Shown here: positions 1 through 12,444 of the stretch, in pieces | Numbering within the stretch: position 1 is the stretch's first letter | Layout: each line of letters begins with the position of its first letter | NCBI GenBank assembly: GCA_963920525.1 | Contig: OY986438.1 | Span: 126,486,920 to 126,550,919, forward strand | Reading direction: 5' to 3' | DNA: 64,000 bases | Source: Dichetophora obliterata | Lineage: Eukaryota > Arthropoda > Insecta > Diptera > Sciomyzidae | Translations under genes and position numbers: made by a program | The notes under the pieces: generated by a model | Databases searched by the model: none | Seen by the model: the letters and a program-made list of their open reading frames with translations, nothing else | Told to the model about the DNA's origin: nothing

Positions 1-285
1 GGCAACGAATTGCTTGATTAGGATCATCTTCAATGCTTTCCTGTACAGCGGCTACAGATTCTTCAGTGCGCACTGTTCCGCATCTCACGGGATACACGTT
101 ATCAGTAACAGTAAATGTGATCCGAAAACGATCTATTGTTCTTCGAATTAGAATCTCAGAAGGACGATTATGTATGCCATACAATGGACGAAGTGCACGA
201 TAAGTTTGACGAACAGAACCATTATTTTGATTAAAAATTTCCACAATTTGCACGCATTACTCTGATGTAAGTCGATCTATAATAA
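1..285 (-). pseudogene. Tc/mariner-type transposase, N-terminal helix-turn-helix fragment
   Basis: On the minus strand an open frame runs to the window edge. It reads VQIVEIF, then TYRALRPLYG, HNRPSE, RRTIDRF and ESVAAVQESIEDDPN. This is the N-terminal helix-turn-helix block (DUF4817 type) seen in many insect mariner/Tc-like transposases, where it binds the terminal repeats. Just upstream the frame reads LTSE, then TAA at 257-259, then a Cys codon TGC. In relatives this position is usually Glu-Gln-Arg, so two C-to-T changes (CAA to TAA, CGC to TGC) would explain both. The catalytic DDE/D part would lie beyond position 1, so I cannot tell whether it survives. The stop and the lack of an obvious start argue for a dead copy. 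Confidence 0.7.
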
Positions 286-2763
286 AATGTCAAAGCAAAC
301 TAAACAAAAAGCAACTATCAAATGTTAAATGGGTGGTCAAATAAAGCAGTGATGCCAACTCAAAGTTGTATCACTCTATAAAAACCACCCTATAGTTATG
401 GCCAAAAAATTAAAGTTTGTATAAAAAATATATCAACCTTAGATTTTTGTCCTCTATCATTAGGCACCTATCCTTGTTAATAAAAATAACTGTATTTATC
501 TAGTAGAAGCTGTCAACATACAGCAGAAGCTTTGAAGCTAACATTTACTATTGCCATTTCAATTTAAGTCAACAAAATTAAAAATAGCTACATTTCTAAG
601 CCGCATTTTGCTGACACTTTTCACCATTTTTACTTTAAAGCGCTGAAAAACAAAAACTTTAGATTGATTTATGCAAATAAAATTGCTTTTTCCCTTACCA
701 CTTGACTTACCCCAATATTTGTCGATGCTTTTTCCACACTAATACTGCGGTTTTTTCTTTCTTATGTGGTAGGTGTTGTTGTAATATTTTCCCTGTTGCG
801 CAAATTCCCGATTTGTTCGTGTCACTCTGTGCATTAGTGTTGGTGTCTGTAGAGCTCAGTCCTTATTTTCTCCAGCTAGACTTCCTTCATAATTATTGCT
901 CTCATTGACTTCTACCCATTTGGGACCAACACCATGCTCACTTTAATGACCATTTTTTTGCACTCCCGCGTCTAATGAAATTATTAAGTCTTTATATTAT
1001 TTTGAGTTTTATTTTTACTTTTTTTTTTTTTACTGTGTTGTGTTGCTTTGTGCTTTTATTTGTCAATTAAAGTGATTGGCTACTAATGAGCCGCACTGCC
1101 AACCATGGGAAAATATTTGATATGTTAATAAAACGATTTACAGGTCAAACAGTAATGGTGCTTAAGGCTATATTAGTGCAATTTACATTAAATTCGAGAA
1201 ATAAACTGAGCATTAAATTATCTTGTATTACAAAACATGTATAATTTAAGAGTTCCGCGCTGATTCGTGAGATGATGGAAATTAGTAAATTTTAAGAGAG
1301 TACAAAATTTCGGCGTCTTCTACAATATTTCCATAAAGTTTCAATATTTACTTTATCTTATTTTAATGTCCAGATTTTTATTTGATCCTTTTGATAATCA
1401 TGTAAGCTAGAACGAATTTTATATGGTTTGTTTTTCTACAACTTATTCAAATTTGTATGAAAATATTACCAAAAAACTTTGGAATTTTAGAAAATATAAA
1501 TAAATCATCGTTCACTTCTGTTAGCACATTTTTCTATTTTTTCTATTTCATTTTCAAAAAAATAAAACTTATGATATCTTTACCACTAATGCTTTTTCTG
1601 AAAATTTTTACGGAAAGTACCATTTGATAGATAGAAGACAAACTTAAACTTACTAAACGCAATTTGTTGTCAGTTTTACTAAAACATTTTCATCCGCTAA
1701 CGTGTCCAGTTGAATTATTTTTTTAAATGTGTTATTTAATATTTTTCTTATTTTCGGTCTTATTAAAGAATGGCCGTAGTAACATATTCCGAAAATGTTT
1801 TTCTTGCGCTTAGTGGGAAATGGGAAAACGCTGCTGAAAGTTTTTAAGTATATAAGTTTTTTTGAAAATTTATAATCCAAATGTTGTTCAAATTAAGAAA
1901 ATAACATTACTAGAATTTAGAGAAAAAAGTCAAGAAAACCATTGTATAATTTGGATATTGGAATTTGGAAATTTTTTTTTTAATTTAACTGATATTATAA
2001 ATATTCAACATAAATACATAAAACAAATAGTTTTTAATATGCGGAGTGAGTTTAAAGAATCTTGGATAGGATAGGTTAAGTTGTGGTGGCGGCAGGTCCA
2101 AGGTATTGGTTCGTTGTGATATCACAGAATGACAAAAGGAAGTAGCTATATGCCTTGACCTCAGTTTAGTCAAGTTACTCAGCGTTCTTCTCCACAGACT
2201 TTCCTACCAGCGTTAACTACAACTTTTCGTCGTTAATTGATGTGTTTTAAAGTAATTTTTGATTAGAAATACGGAAAAAAAATTTAATCTTAGGACTATG
2301 GCCCGGCTTTGATTCTCGTTTGACAGTCAAGCGCGCTACCACTATCGAGGCCGCCAAAATCAAAATCTTTCGAAGGTTTTTCCAGAAAATAATTTAATAG
2401 GTGGTGGTTGAAAAATCGACCAGCCGCCGAAAATGGGATAATACAAATTAACATATGAAAGGAATTTAACAAAATTTTTAACATTTTTCCAACTAAACTG
2501 ATCTAAACTGAGACTGACTAACTGACTAAACTGAGGGAGAGAATTCAACCTAAAAAATAGGCAATGACTTTCTTAAACAGTTTCTCAATATTTATTCATT
2601 TGTATTGAATATAATTTTGTTTATCGTTTAACAAACTAAAATAATATATTGCTAAAAGCAAACCATACAAAGCATCTTTAAAATGAAAAAGAATTTTTAA
2701 TCTGACTGTGCTGTAAATCTGTGCTATAAAGCTTAAGATCTGTTAAAATTTTTTGATATCAGC
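286..2763. other. AT-rich stretch without a recognisable gene
   Basis: Short stop-bounded frames only, with no recognisable domain. On the minus strand at about 2290-2362 the text resembles a degraded tRNA head (a GATAGTGGTAGCGCG block followed by a loop with GACTGTCAA), but its B box is not intact. Nothing else stands out. Confidence 0.6.
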
Positions 2764-3920
2764 CAGAGCTGTAAAAGAATGCAATTATTTGTGATTTTAA
2801 ATCATGTGATTTATATTCAAAATGAATGCAATCATTTTTCCAAATCATTGAATGTGATTTGAAATTTAAAATCCATAGTTGGAAATTATTGACTGCATTC
2901 ACGATATTCCATTCATTTATTTTAGTCATTGAAAACAGTCACTGTAATCTCAATAATATAATGTTTTAAAATATCTATTTTAAAATATATGCTTCAATCC
3001 GGCTTCGATTGAGTCCTTGGGACAAGATGAAAAAAAAAAAATTTTATAGCGGGGGGTCCATGTTTTTCTGTAACATATCTTATTATCAAAAGTATTGATA
3101 TCTTTGTTGAACAAGTATTGGAAATTCATAGACTAATATTATTTGTTTAACAGTTTATCTTTGTTACTTGCAAGCAAAATAAATTTTGTAGGAGCTTTTT
3201 TAATTTTATTTTGTTATATATTTTTCGGTTCGCTCTCGCGCTCTTTCACACGTATAGCTTACTCTTTTAATAATTCCTTATACACGGTTAAAAATCTTGG
3301 AATAAATTTTCGTACAACTAAAAGTATACTGCATATTTTTTAACCTTGCGGTTTAAATTTAAACTTCCACAAATACTAACCCATAATTAAAATTTTTCTG
3401 TACTAAAATTTAAACCAAAGAAATATTGCAATGCTGAAACTCAATAATAGGCTATTCGGTTCATATGCATGTTTATTTCTTTTGTTTCGAACAGCGCAAT
3501 AGCCCAGTGGCTAACGTAGTAATAAACAGGCAGTACAATTAAATTGTCGTGAAAAAATGTTGCTCAGAAACATGTTGCGATAATTTCACGCAGCGGAACA
3601 GAGTACTGCTCTGACGAAAATGTTGTGAAAATTTGCACGCATTTAAAATTTGAATTTTGTCATTTCTAAGAAAATATTTTAAATAAATTAAAAAAATAAA
3701 CAAAAAAGTATTTAAATGAATGAATGCATTCATATGTGATTTAAAATAATTTAATTCCCAATCAATGATTTAAAAAATTGATTGCATTCATTTTTCAAAT
3801 CATTGATTGTGATTTAAAATTTAAAATCTTAATCAATGATTTGGAAAAATGATTGCATTCATTTTGAATATAAATCACGAGATTTAAAATCACAAATGAT
3901 TGCATTCTTTTACAGCTCTG
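2764..3920. mobile_element. Fold-back/hAT-like element with ~100-bp terminal inverted repeats
   Basis: The left end begins CAGAGCTGTAAAAGAATG and the right end is its reverse complement, finishing CTTTTACAGCTCTG. Similarity between the arms continues for more than 100 bases with few mismatches, so the ends could pair as a long hairpin. Within the right arm a unit of about 50 bases, centred on GATTGCATTCATTTTT and AAATCATTGATTGTGATTT, is repeated two to three times in alternating orientation. The CAGAG start is typical of hobo/Hermes-type hAT ends. However, the 8-bp flanks (ATATCAGC and CCAATCAC) do not match, so no target duplication supports it. The interior has no transposase; it is a non-autonomous copy. 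Confidence 0.65.
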
Positions 3921-4013
3921 CCAATCACTAACTATTTTGATGTCATTGATCAGTGATTAAATTAAAATGTTGTAAGATTCCTAAATTGATTATGTATGTA
4001 TGTTTTTATTTAA

Positions 4014-6530
4014 CCCCCATCAAACACATATTCTGAAACCTTCGAACAAACACATATGCCTGGCCAGATCCCTATACGTTTTTATGCACTTGTATGGCAA
4101 AAAGGGTACCGTAACTTTGAATTTATAAGTATGCTCGTTTATTATTTTTGTCTTTAGACTTTTTTTTTGATTTTTTGATATATGTAGCTACTGCCTAAAT
4201 GTAAAAAAAATTTTTATTCATTTTGTGGAATGCATGAAAAACAAGCATAATCAACTTTAGAATGTTGTTGGCACACAGGATTAGTGCATTTTGAGCAGTA
4301 AAAATGTGTCTTCCTACGCAGCTTTTCGTCTTGCGTGGCACAAATTCTGCGATCTTTTCTGGATTTCAGTGTACTAGGGCCGCTTTGTTGGTTAGGCAGC
4401 ATGTTGCTGGGAATATGCAACGGCCTTCCAAAGAAAGATTCAATGGCCAAACGGGTTAGTTGTTGTCCCAAAATATGGTTGTTGTTCATGCGATTTTCAG
4501 TATTAGCAAGCACAAATTGTTTATTCAGCGTGTTCAAGAACATTCGTCGCTTCTCTTTTCTGGTTCCTTCTGATTTTTCATTGCATATGATGGAAGCGGC
4601 TAATCCCATGACGTCTATCATGTTGCAAAAAAATGCTAATGGCCAACGTCTGGTTGACCGTTTTGTGGAGTAATGCTTTACCATTTGGTCCATTGTATCA
4701 ACGCCGGCCTTTGTTGAATTGTAAAAATATTATGGCTTCCGGTTTTTTGTTACACCTTCAAATTTCTCGGTGTAGTGCATAGTGGATAGTAGATTTACTG
4801 CTTTCTTCTTCTTTGGAACGTAGCTGCACAGTGATACAAGGTTATCATAGAAACCGAACACAGATGAAAGCACTGGCCGTTTGCTGTCTTTTTTCACTTC
4901 TTTGGGGAGACACCTTTTGTTGGATCTAATGGTGCCAACGTATGCTAGTTCTATCGACGAAAGACGTTTAGCTGCGTCTAATATTGTAAAGAAGTTATCA
5001 CCAATAATAGTTCTGCCGCTGTTGGCGTATCGATTAGCCAAACTCATGAGCACATTTTCGGCTTGGTTTGTCTCTCGTTGTTCTCTCTCTTTACCAGTGT
5101 ACAGTTTTCCTTGCAACGGATATTTGGTTTTCGCATCGCATGTCCACCATTCTTTTATGTCGTACTTTGCGGGCTTTGATGGGATGTATTGCGTGAAATT
5201 TGTGAGCCCACTGAAAATTACTGGCAAGATTGTTATTCAAGAAGTTCCATAAGTCGCGAATGTGAGCAGCTTTGTCGGTTTGTTGACAAAATGCGCGCGT
5301 ACGGCTATCATCAAATCGAATACAGCGCATCAAAGTAACAAATCGTGTATATGACATGGCTGCACGGAATATTGGAAGTGCATCAGTTTGCCACATCAAT
5401 CTTGAGAGCTGCATAGTATTATGACTGACACCAAGAGCAAATAGTATCCCAACAAAAGCGTCAAGCTCAACACTTGTCATATCAACCCATACTCGTGGAG
5501 TGCAGTTTGCATATTCTGCGTTCCATTTGCATGTAACTTTTTCTCCATATAGATTTGTTTGTGTTACGATGATGAACGTAATGTTCGGTGAAAAGAAAAG
5601 CTTGAACACCCCAAGCGGAGTGGTTACGTTTGTTTTTGGTCCACCTCTGAAACACATGATATTGTGCTGGCGGAGTCTCACTGTAGCGGGTTCAGCTGTA
5701 CTCCACTTGGTACCATCTTTTCCAAGCAAAAAACCGTCTGCAGCTTGAGTTGGTGCATTCTCACTTTCTTCTTCGGATTCTTCATCGCTGTCGAATATTT
5801 CATTTGCTTCAACTTTCAATTCATATTCAATGTCCGAGGCGTCATCTTCGGGCACAAAATCTGTGTTTTCACCGCTTTGGTCTTCAAATAAATCTAGTTC
5901 TTCACCTGCTTCTGTGTGAAGTGCGAAATCGCGATGTAACGCTGATGATAGTTGTTGTTGGAAATTATCAGTAAGGCTGCCTGTACGCAAGCGCGTATTG
6001 TACACAAATTCTAAATCCTCTGCCATAACAATAGTAATAATTTCACTTTAGTTTCCGCACAAAAATTTATATTTCGGACTGTCGATGTTGTATGTTCAGC
6101 ATTCAATAATAAACTAACTGAACTCAAAACCAAAATTACAAACGAAAGAAAGAAAACTGAACATAAAAGCTACCTGGAAGCAAACATCTGCATTGAATTC
6201 ATAAAAGCAACCCAAAATATAAAAAAAAAATACCTGGAAACAACAATCCGCATTGTATTTGCAGAAAAATAGCCCAAAATGTGTATAACAATAATTTATT
6301 TCATACAAATTGTATAGGGGTCTGGCCAGGCATATGTGTTTTTTCGAGGGTACTTTTTTTCCATTTCTTCGTGTTGAAAAGATATTTTAGAATTTTTTTT
6401 TTAAAATAGAAAGCCAACAATATTTAAGGCAGCTACCGAGAAATACATGTATCTACCTAAACTAGAAGTATGTTTAATTAACGCTCAAAAATGAAATATG
6501 CCTGGCCAGAACCATCTGTTTGTCCAAGGG
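4014..6530 (-). mobile_element. piggyBac-family DNA transposon, full-length but defective
   Basis: The element is 2517 bp, the usual piggyBac size, and is flanked by TTAA at 4010-4013 and 6531-6534. The ends begin CCC on each side (CCCCCATCAAACACAT on the left; CCCTTGGACAAACAGAT on the right, read inward) and are only partly alike. A shared 13-base core, ATGCCTGGCCAGA, lies inside both ends: 4056-4068 (+), 6321-6333 (-) and again at 6498-6510 (+). Its centre CTGGCCAG is palindromic. The transposase gene runs on the minus strand and fills most of the interior. TTAA target and CCC ends are family hallmarks; the coding damage shows that the copy can no longer make its own transposase. Confidence 0.9.
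4214..6026 (-). pseudogene. piggyBac transposase, broken by frameshift, deletion and stop
   Basis: The product would cut and paste the surrounding element. Reading starts at the ATG at 6026 (MAEDLEF). An acidic N-terminal region of about 110 residues is followed by the DNA-binding domain (WVDMTSVELDAFVGIL, then FRAAMSYTRF). At about 5230 the frame shifts: text jumps from NFLNNNLASN to PVIFSGLTNFTQYIPSKPAKY, which lies in another frame. The stretch that should hold the first catalytic Asp, normally in a DEqL motif just before this block, is absent. The second Asp survives in GDNFFTIL (about 4997-4999). An in-frame TAA at 4730-4732 interrupts the text, then NSTKAGVDTMDQM carries the third Asp pair (4697-4699, 4688-4690). 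The C-terminus has a Cys/His RING-like finger (CSKCTNPVCQQH, CFSC). Confidence 0.9.
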
Positions 6531-6943
6531 TTAAGATTTTTAAAAACGCCATATAAATTTTACCTAAAAGTATGGAATATGGTAGTTGTGGATTTACTTT
6601 TTGAAAAGAAGCCACATCAAATTAATTCTTAATAAGCTTCAAACATTTCAAATTTCATCTAAAATGAGTTCAGAAAATAAATTATTTATGATAATTTTTT
6701 TGTTTATTAATAAGAATAAGAATTAACCATACCTTAATCCATTTTTGATTTAATAATGTGTTAAGAAATGTTCTTTTTTTTAAAGTAATTTAAAAATATA
6801 TAACAAATTTTTATAGTATAGCATTTGGAATAGTAGCAGAGAGTATGCGTGCTGAATCCCTCGCATCGGTATGATTTTTTTAATTTTTTATTGTAATAAC
6901 AGCAATTATGCTGTATATTATCATTTATTGTATAGCATTGCTG
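6531..6943. other. Intervening AT-rich sequence
   Basis: No gene or repeat recognised between the piggyBac right junction and the SINE. Confidence 0.5.
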
Positions 6944-7215
6944 TATTTATTGGCCCGAATGTTAAAATCCGGTTCAATTCCCGGCTCAGGCAGTATATTT
7001 TTCAATTAAAACAATATTTCTGTGCGGCCTTCACCTTTCTGCAGAGAATTACAAGCCTCAAAGTCTATAAACTGCCATGAAAATCTTCTTGAAAATATAT
7101 CCCAAAACCCATCAAGTACTCCATCATTTGTATTGAAATATTTAATAACACGCACAAAGCACTTGATCTATAGAAGCTCGGTCAAAGTTATTTCAAGGGC
7201 TGAATTGGCCCTTTT
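6944..7215 (+). mobile_element. tRNA-derived SINE, copy A
   Basis: A perfect pol III B box, GGTTCAATTCC at 6971-6981, sits in the remains of a tRNA-like head. About 110 bases downstream the text reads ACTGCCATGAAAATCTTCTT, which recurs with small changes in copy B (about 19595), and then CATTTGT with ATTTAATAACACGCACAAA, which recurs in copy C (about 57735). Each of the three copies overlaps the others in a different part, so they define one family with head, middle and tail. The A box is not recognisable here, so this copy is probably not transcribed from its own promoter. Confidence 0.7.
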
Positions 7216-8166
7216 GGTTTAAACGTTAGAAAGTTTTAAAAACTTACATTTACAAAAAAAAAAAAAAAACTGTTTGTAAACCTTCTTTTTTTAGCACTTT
7301 CGTGAACACATTTCCGAAAAAAATTACTGGTTTTTGAGAAATAATGTAGTACATTAAAAGGTTAGTTTTTCTGTGTCGACAACGAGAAAGCTGTAGATTT
7401 CATTTCTTTGAAACACCAAATTTGTTATAGATCTAAAACCAAAGAAGCTATGTAGATTTTTTTATAGCCCACTTTAAAGGTAAAATAAACAGCTTTATTT
7501 TGAAAACAATATTATACTAAAATATTAGCCATATTTTAATAAACCTTAAATGTTTTACATGCTGCATATACAAAATAGATAACAACTAATTAAATTAAAT
7601 ATATAATTAATTATTTATGTTCAAGTCTGTAAAATTTAATACAATACAGGTATCATAAGATAAAAATATGGAAGAATGATTTAATATGAATTAAATCATT
7701 CATATTTAAATTGCTGATTTAAATATGAATAAAACATTATAACAATACATGCATGATAGCATGTAAAAAATAAATTAAAAATTAATTTAACTTTAAAAAT
7801 ATGATAAAAAGATCGGAAACAGGAGAAAAAGAGTTAAAAAAGGAGTTAAAAATAAATGCTTTAAGTACTTTGCGTTTGAAATAGATTGAATATTGCTTGG
7901 AAGAAATCCACAATCTTATGGCACGAACAAAAAATAATCGGCTAGATTTTCGTTTTGGCTACACTCTAACAAAAGTCGACGGGAATTTACAGTAATTATT
8001 GCTAGCAACAGATTTTTTTCATTTAATTTAGTTTTATTTCAGAGATTCAAATTTTTTTATCAACAAAAAATATCTTTTTCTCCTTTGTCTTCGCTTATAA
8101 GAAAACGCAAGAAATGCGTGAAGTCTTTTAAGTATGTTTTGAAGAAGACAACAAAAATCACATAAT
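7216..8166. other. AT-rich stretch, nothing recognised
   Basis: Stop-rich in all frames. It holds long A/T runs and no domain, tRNA or terminal repeat that I can identify. Confidence 0.5.
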
Positions 8167-8218
8167 AGACTAGACCAACTGTTTCGGTAGGCGGTACCCT
8201 TTCCATCTTCTGTAGTCT
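8167..8218 (-). ncRNA. Hammerhead-ribozyme-like motif, copy 1 (Penelope-type)
   Basis: Read on the minus strand: stem I strand AGACTA; core CAGAAGA (consensus CUGANGA, with U4 changed to A); a G/C-anchored stem-loop II of 20 bases; core GAAAC; a two-base-pair stem III with a five-base loop; cleavage triplet GTC; and the partner strand TAGTCT. The outer stem pairs perfectly over 6 bp and sits exactly where a type I hammerhead needs it. Minimal hammerheads of this kind are known from the terminal repeats of Penelope-like retroelements. The U4 change should abolish or cripple self-cleavage in this copy. Similar text recurs at 29794-29851 and 38813-38870, together with about 100 bases of flanking similarity to the first of these. 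Confidence 0.5.
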
Positions 8219-10011
8219 TGAGTATTTAAGCTATGACCAACCCACTACTTAAGTTTTATATGATTTGACACTTGTTCGAATAAACTCTTCGAAACCATAT
8301 GACACTAAAGCAAAGGTTTTTATTTTAGGTCAAGCGTAACACCCGCTGCATTAGCGTAAAGTATCTCTGCTGGAGTGTGTTTAGGTTTCTTTGAGCGACA
8401 ACACGCTGAAATAGCATGGTAAATAGCAAATATTTAGCCTTTTTGAACAAAAAAGCTGAATTTTTGACATAATGCATAACTCTGCATAACGTTTTATTTT
8501 TTTAAAATCGACAGTAAATGGAGTGAAATTTCGTGAACATTTAGTGTAATGCGTTTTCAATCAGTTCTTAGAGTGTAGAGACACTTCTGAATAACAAGGT
8601 TTCTTGTCCTTTTTCTATACCCAGAAAAATATTTTCGTTTTTGGGAGGTATTTATGTCCGATAATTGATTCAAAAAGGGTTAATTTAAGAGTACCAACAA
8701 CTTTTTTCTATATTAAAAGGGTTCAAAATTAAATTAAAAAAGATGTTTTTGGTTGAATGTGTATTCGTTTTAAACATTTTCGTTTTCTTTTTTGTAATAA
8801 AAATTAATAAATACACAAATCTTGCTTATCTGCAGTTAATTTGTTTCATTAACAATTGTGGAGGTAAATGCAATAAGGGTGCAAGGAGAGATGTGCACTT
8901 TTTGCATAAAATGTCTCTATAGAAAGAACAATTCCTTCTCTATGTGCCGTCAAAATATTGAGTTGATATCTCTTAAACAGACTTATTAACATCAAAAAAT
9001 GTGAAACTCTGTATGTATCCATTTTGCATGAAACGGTAGAATTAACACTATGAAAATAACGGCATTTTGTTTATTCAGTGCAATAACAAAAATATTGTTT
9101 TTTCTTTTATTTGCAAATACTTACTTTGCAAATAGCGAAAATATAAAACTAATTTTTTTGTGGCTAGAAAAAGTTTTAATTTTATTTGAACATTGCGTAC
9201 ATTATCAATTCAAAAACAATTTTTGAAAAATGTCATTATTTTCATAATGCTTTTAAAATACGAAAACATATTACTTTATGTATCAAAATCTACTTTGTAA
9301 TAAAAAAGTTAAATATTTAAATAAAACTAGTTTTGTAAAAAAAAGTAAGTTTTTTCTTATGTTCTTTGTTTTATGTAAGAAGGGCATATCTCCCTTTGAC
9401 CCTTTAACAGATTTTGAACAAAAAATGGAAAACATATTTTTTTAAATGTACGAAATACATAAGTAATAATACATGAAAATACATGAGTAACAATAAATAT
9501 CAAAACTTTTTATTGTATACAAAAACAAAAAAAAAATTATGATACATCCAAAACTTAAAACGCAAATATCTCATAATGCAGTTTTAACAGAAGTGCCTTA
9601 TTGCATCTAACTCCTCAATTTTCTTGAAATGATAAAAAATATAATAAAAATGTCGGATTTTATGAATATACAAAATAATAAAAGAAATTAGAATATACAT
9701 ATATACATATAGTTTTTCACTCATCGTCTTAAATTTTCTTTAAATATTTTGCAGCAACAAAAGCAACAAGCATAAATCCTGGTAAATATGTGAGTCTTAT
9801 CACACACATATATGAAACTCTTATAAAACAGACGCACACATTCGCATCTGCACTCTCATATGAATGCACAAGTATTACGTTGTTTTTGTCAGTTATTTTT
9901 TGTTGTGTTTCTTTTTGTTTTTTTTTGTCATACACGCCCACGTAATAAATTTATGCGAAAATATATTAAGACTCCTTCAGGAGTCACGTGGTGGCTACCG
10001 AGCCATGATAA
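8219..10011. other. AT-rich stretch, nothing recognised
   Basis: No reading frame with a recognisable domain. Short frames near 9730-9940 are low-complexity translations. Confidence 0.5.

Positions 10012-10042
<31 letters not shown>
10012..10042 (+). repeat. (AAGC)n microsatellite
   Basis: About seven and a half tandem AAGC units. The short frames crossing it translate as SKQA repeats and are not credible genes. Confidence 0.95.
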
Positions 10043-12442
10043 AAATACCGGAAACAGTAACGCTAGCATCTACGCCTCGCGTGGCACATTTATTTATGTG
10101 AATGTATGTGTTGGTATGAAAGAATATCTGCTCTGTCTGTGAAACCAACAACGTACCAATAAAGATACATACTTGAAATAATAAATTTGTATTTGCTAGA
10201 TATTTGCTGCACATGCTGCTTCTGTTGTTGTTGTGCATAAGCTAAGAGCAGAAACGCAGCAGAAGCGTACAAATTAAGTAGCAAACACAGAAGAAAAAAA
10301 AAAAAAAGAAGAAAACAAAAAGGTGGTAGCTGTAAAATAAAAAATTATACAATTGCATTTATTTATGTTACTTAAACTGCTTTGCATGTGATAGGAGAGT
10401 GAGTACAGGAAATAATTTTTAAATTGTAACTAAAGCGAAAGGAAAGGATGGGCAAAAAAAAAAAACAAAAAATTAATACACTAAAAACTGTATGTAATCA
10501 GATAAAAAGCACGATCAAAAGTTTGACGCATACATAGATTAGCTAAGAACTATCTTGAGAAATGGTTAAAATTTTTCGCTCGATGTAGTCTGTGAGTTGC
10601 ACTCAGATTATTGTCATGGGCAAATATTACCTAGATCAATTCTCAAAGAATATTCTCAATGAAAATCGTTGTTGAACAGCCGGTGAACAGCGGCTGAACA
10701 AGAGTTGATGTACTGCGTCCAAACTAGGTATACTTTATAACGGGACTGAGCAGTTTTTTAATGAAAATTAAAATTATATTTTATATTGGGATCTTAACGA
10801 ATATCATGATCACGGGTTTCAAATATTAAAAAACAAAAATTTTCGGATATATTCTTAAAAATATTACATTAGTTTTCAAAGTACAACTTAAGTATAGTCG
10901 GTAAAACCGGGCCTTCGTATAACAATTAAGAAAAATGTGATTAACTGAAGCAAAAGGCCTAAGAAAATAAAACCACGAGAGGAACGCCTTATAAAAATAA
11001 TTTCTGTATGAAATTGCTTCCTTCCCAGCAGCGGATTTGCCAGTGGCTACCATAGAACTAATACAGAATAAATTACCAGGTAAGGAAGCATTACTTTTTT
11101 CAAGAAGTAATGCGTCTGCATATAGCAGAAGTAATTAACTCATACCTCATTACCTGTAATGTAGCATACAAGGAAAAGTAATGCAGTGATTTTTATAACT
11201 TAATACAAGTAGTATGTTACTCCATAACTTCTAGGTAATGCTGAAGGGAGGCGATCACTTACCTCCTATCTCATTCAATGTTTAATGTAAGGCCTTTTAT
11301 GCATAGTAAGGTAATATAGTCGGAAGTAGTGGTCATTACAAGGTAATTGATGCTTCATATATTTGGAATATATTCCATCCGCTACTGGGTTAATGCTGAT
11401 AGCATCAATAAAACATTCAACTCGCAAGCTGGAATAAAAATCAGTGACCGAACAATGCAACGTGAACTGAAAGCTAATTTCTAAAAAATGAAAAAAGTTT
11501 ACTCTGCGAGGGTTTTTTTGTCGCTGGGTGTAGTTATTGAGTAGTAGTAGTATTACTAGTAGCAATAGAAAAAAACTCAATTTTCCTTTATTTTTGGTGT
11601 GCTGTAACTTTGTTTTCGACGTATATTTCGTTTTTGCAAATCGATTTCGTTAAAAATTTGGATGATAAGGTGATAAAAACCGAACAATAAGAGGGGCTCC
11701 AGGACAGAATAGAGTTCCAAAATTCAATGTACAAACTTTATTTCATCAAATCGGTTTAATGTAGTGTACATACGCAAACGCAATTCTTTCGAGAGCAAAT
11801 GCATGTAACGTGACTATCAGAGTCAGCAACGTAAAGTAATGATTTTTTTTTTGTTTTGGACATTTACGCATGCATGTGTTTTCATTTGTTGGTTTGCTCA
11901 TGTGCTGTCTGTGCTGTTTTTATTTGGACATATCTTGCTTTTTGCATTAGATCGAAGATCAATTTTTGATATATGTAATATTTTTTTTTTCAAAAAAGTT
12001 CCTTGTGCGACACTTGTTCAGTTTCTATTCAGCCTAGTAGTTTTTTGAATTATTTTAGACCATGTTCGACCCTTGTTTAGAGGTGTGGCCCTTGTTCGAC
12101 CTCTTAATTTTTACGAGGCTTTGTTTTAGCTTAGAAAAAGGCATACTTGTTTATGGCAAAACAAATATTTAATAATTAAAAATTGTTAAGTATTCTTGTT
12201 GAGACAAATTTTTATTTGGCTATAGTTACTAAACCATTAAATATTTGTTTTAAATTTTTTGAGCTTATCGAGCTATAATTAGACAAATTTATCAAAATTT
12301 GTTATAAGTCAATAAATTCTATTAGACAGGGGCCAACTCCATAAATTTAGGTAAAGAAAACAAACTCTTTTCTCAGTGTGCTCTGGGCCAGTGTGAAACC
12401 TTTCAACTGATGCAATAAGTCAACCTGAAAGCGTTAACCTTA

Positions 12443-12444
<2 letters not shown>
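10043..12444. other. Mostly unique-looking sequence without a gene
   Basis: No domain seen in any frame. At 11080-11365 the motifs GTAAT/ATTAC are unusually dense, and AATTACCAGGTAA near 11083 is roughly mirrored by TTACAAGGTAATT near 11337, so a decayed inverted-repeat element is possible but not proven. Confidence 0.45.

Noticed and set aside
2290..2362. Possible tRNA gene on the minus strand
   Set aside because: The D-arm region looks tRNA-like, but the B box is degenerate and the acceptor does not pair.
4881..5252. 123-codon plus-strand frame
   Set aside because: Antisense shadow of the piggyBac transposase; the same holds for 4335-4673, 5500-5974 and 13812-14213.
9860..10142. Two overlapping plus-strand frames with SKQASKQA repeats
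   Set aside because: They are translations of the (AAGC)n microsatellite and flanking T-rich DNA.
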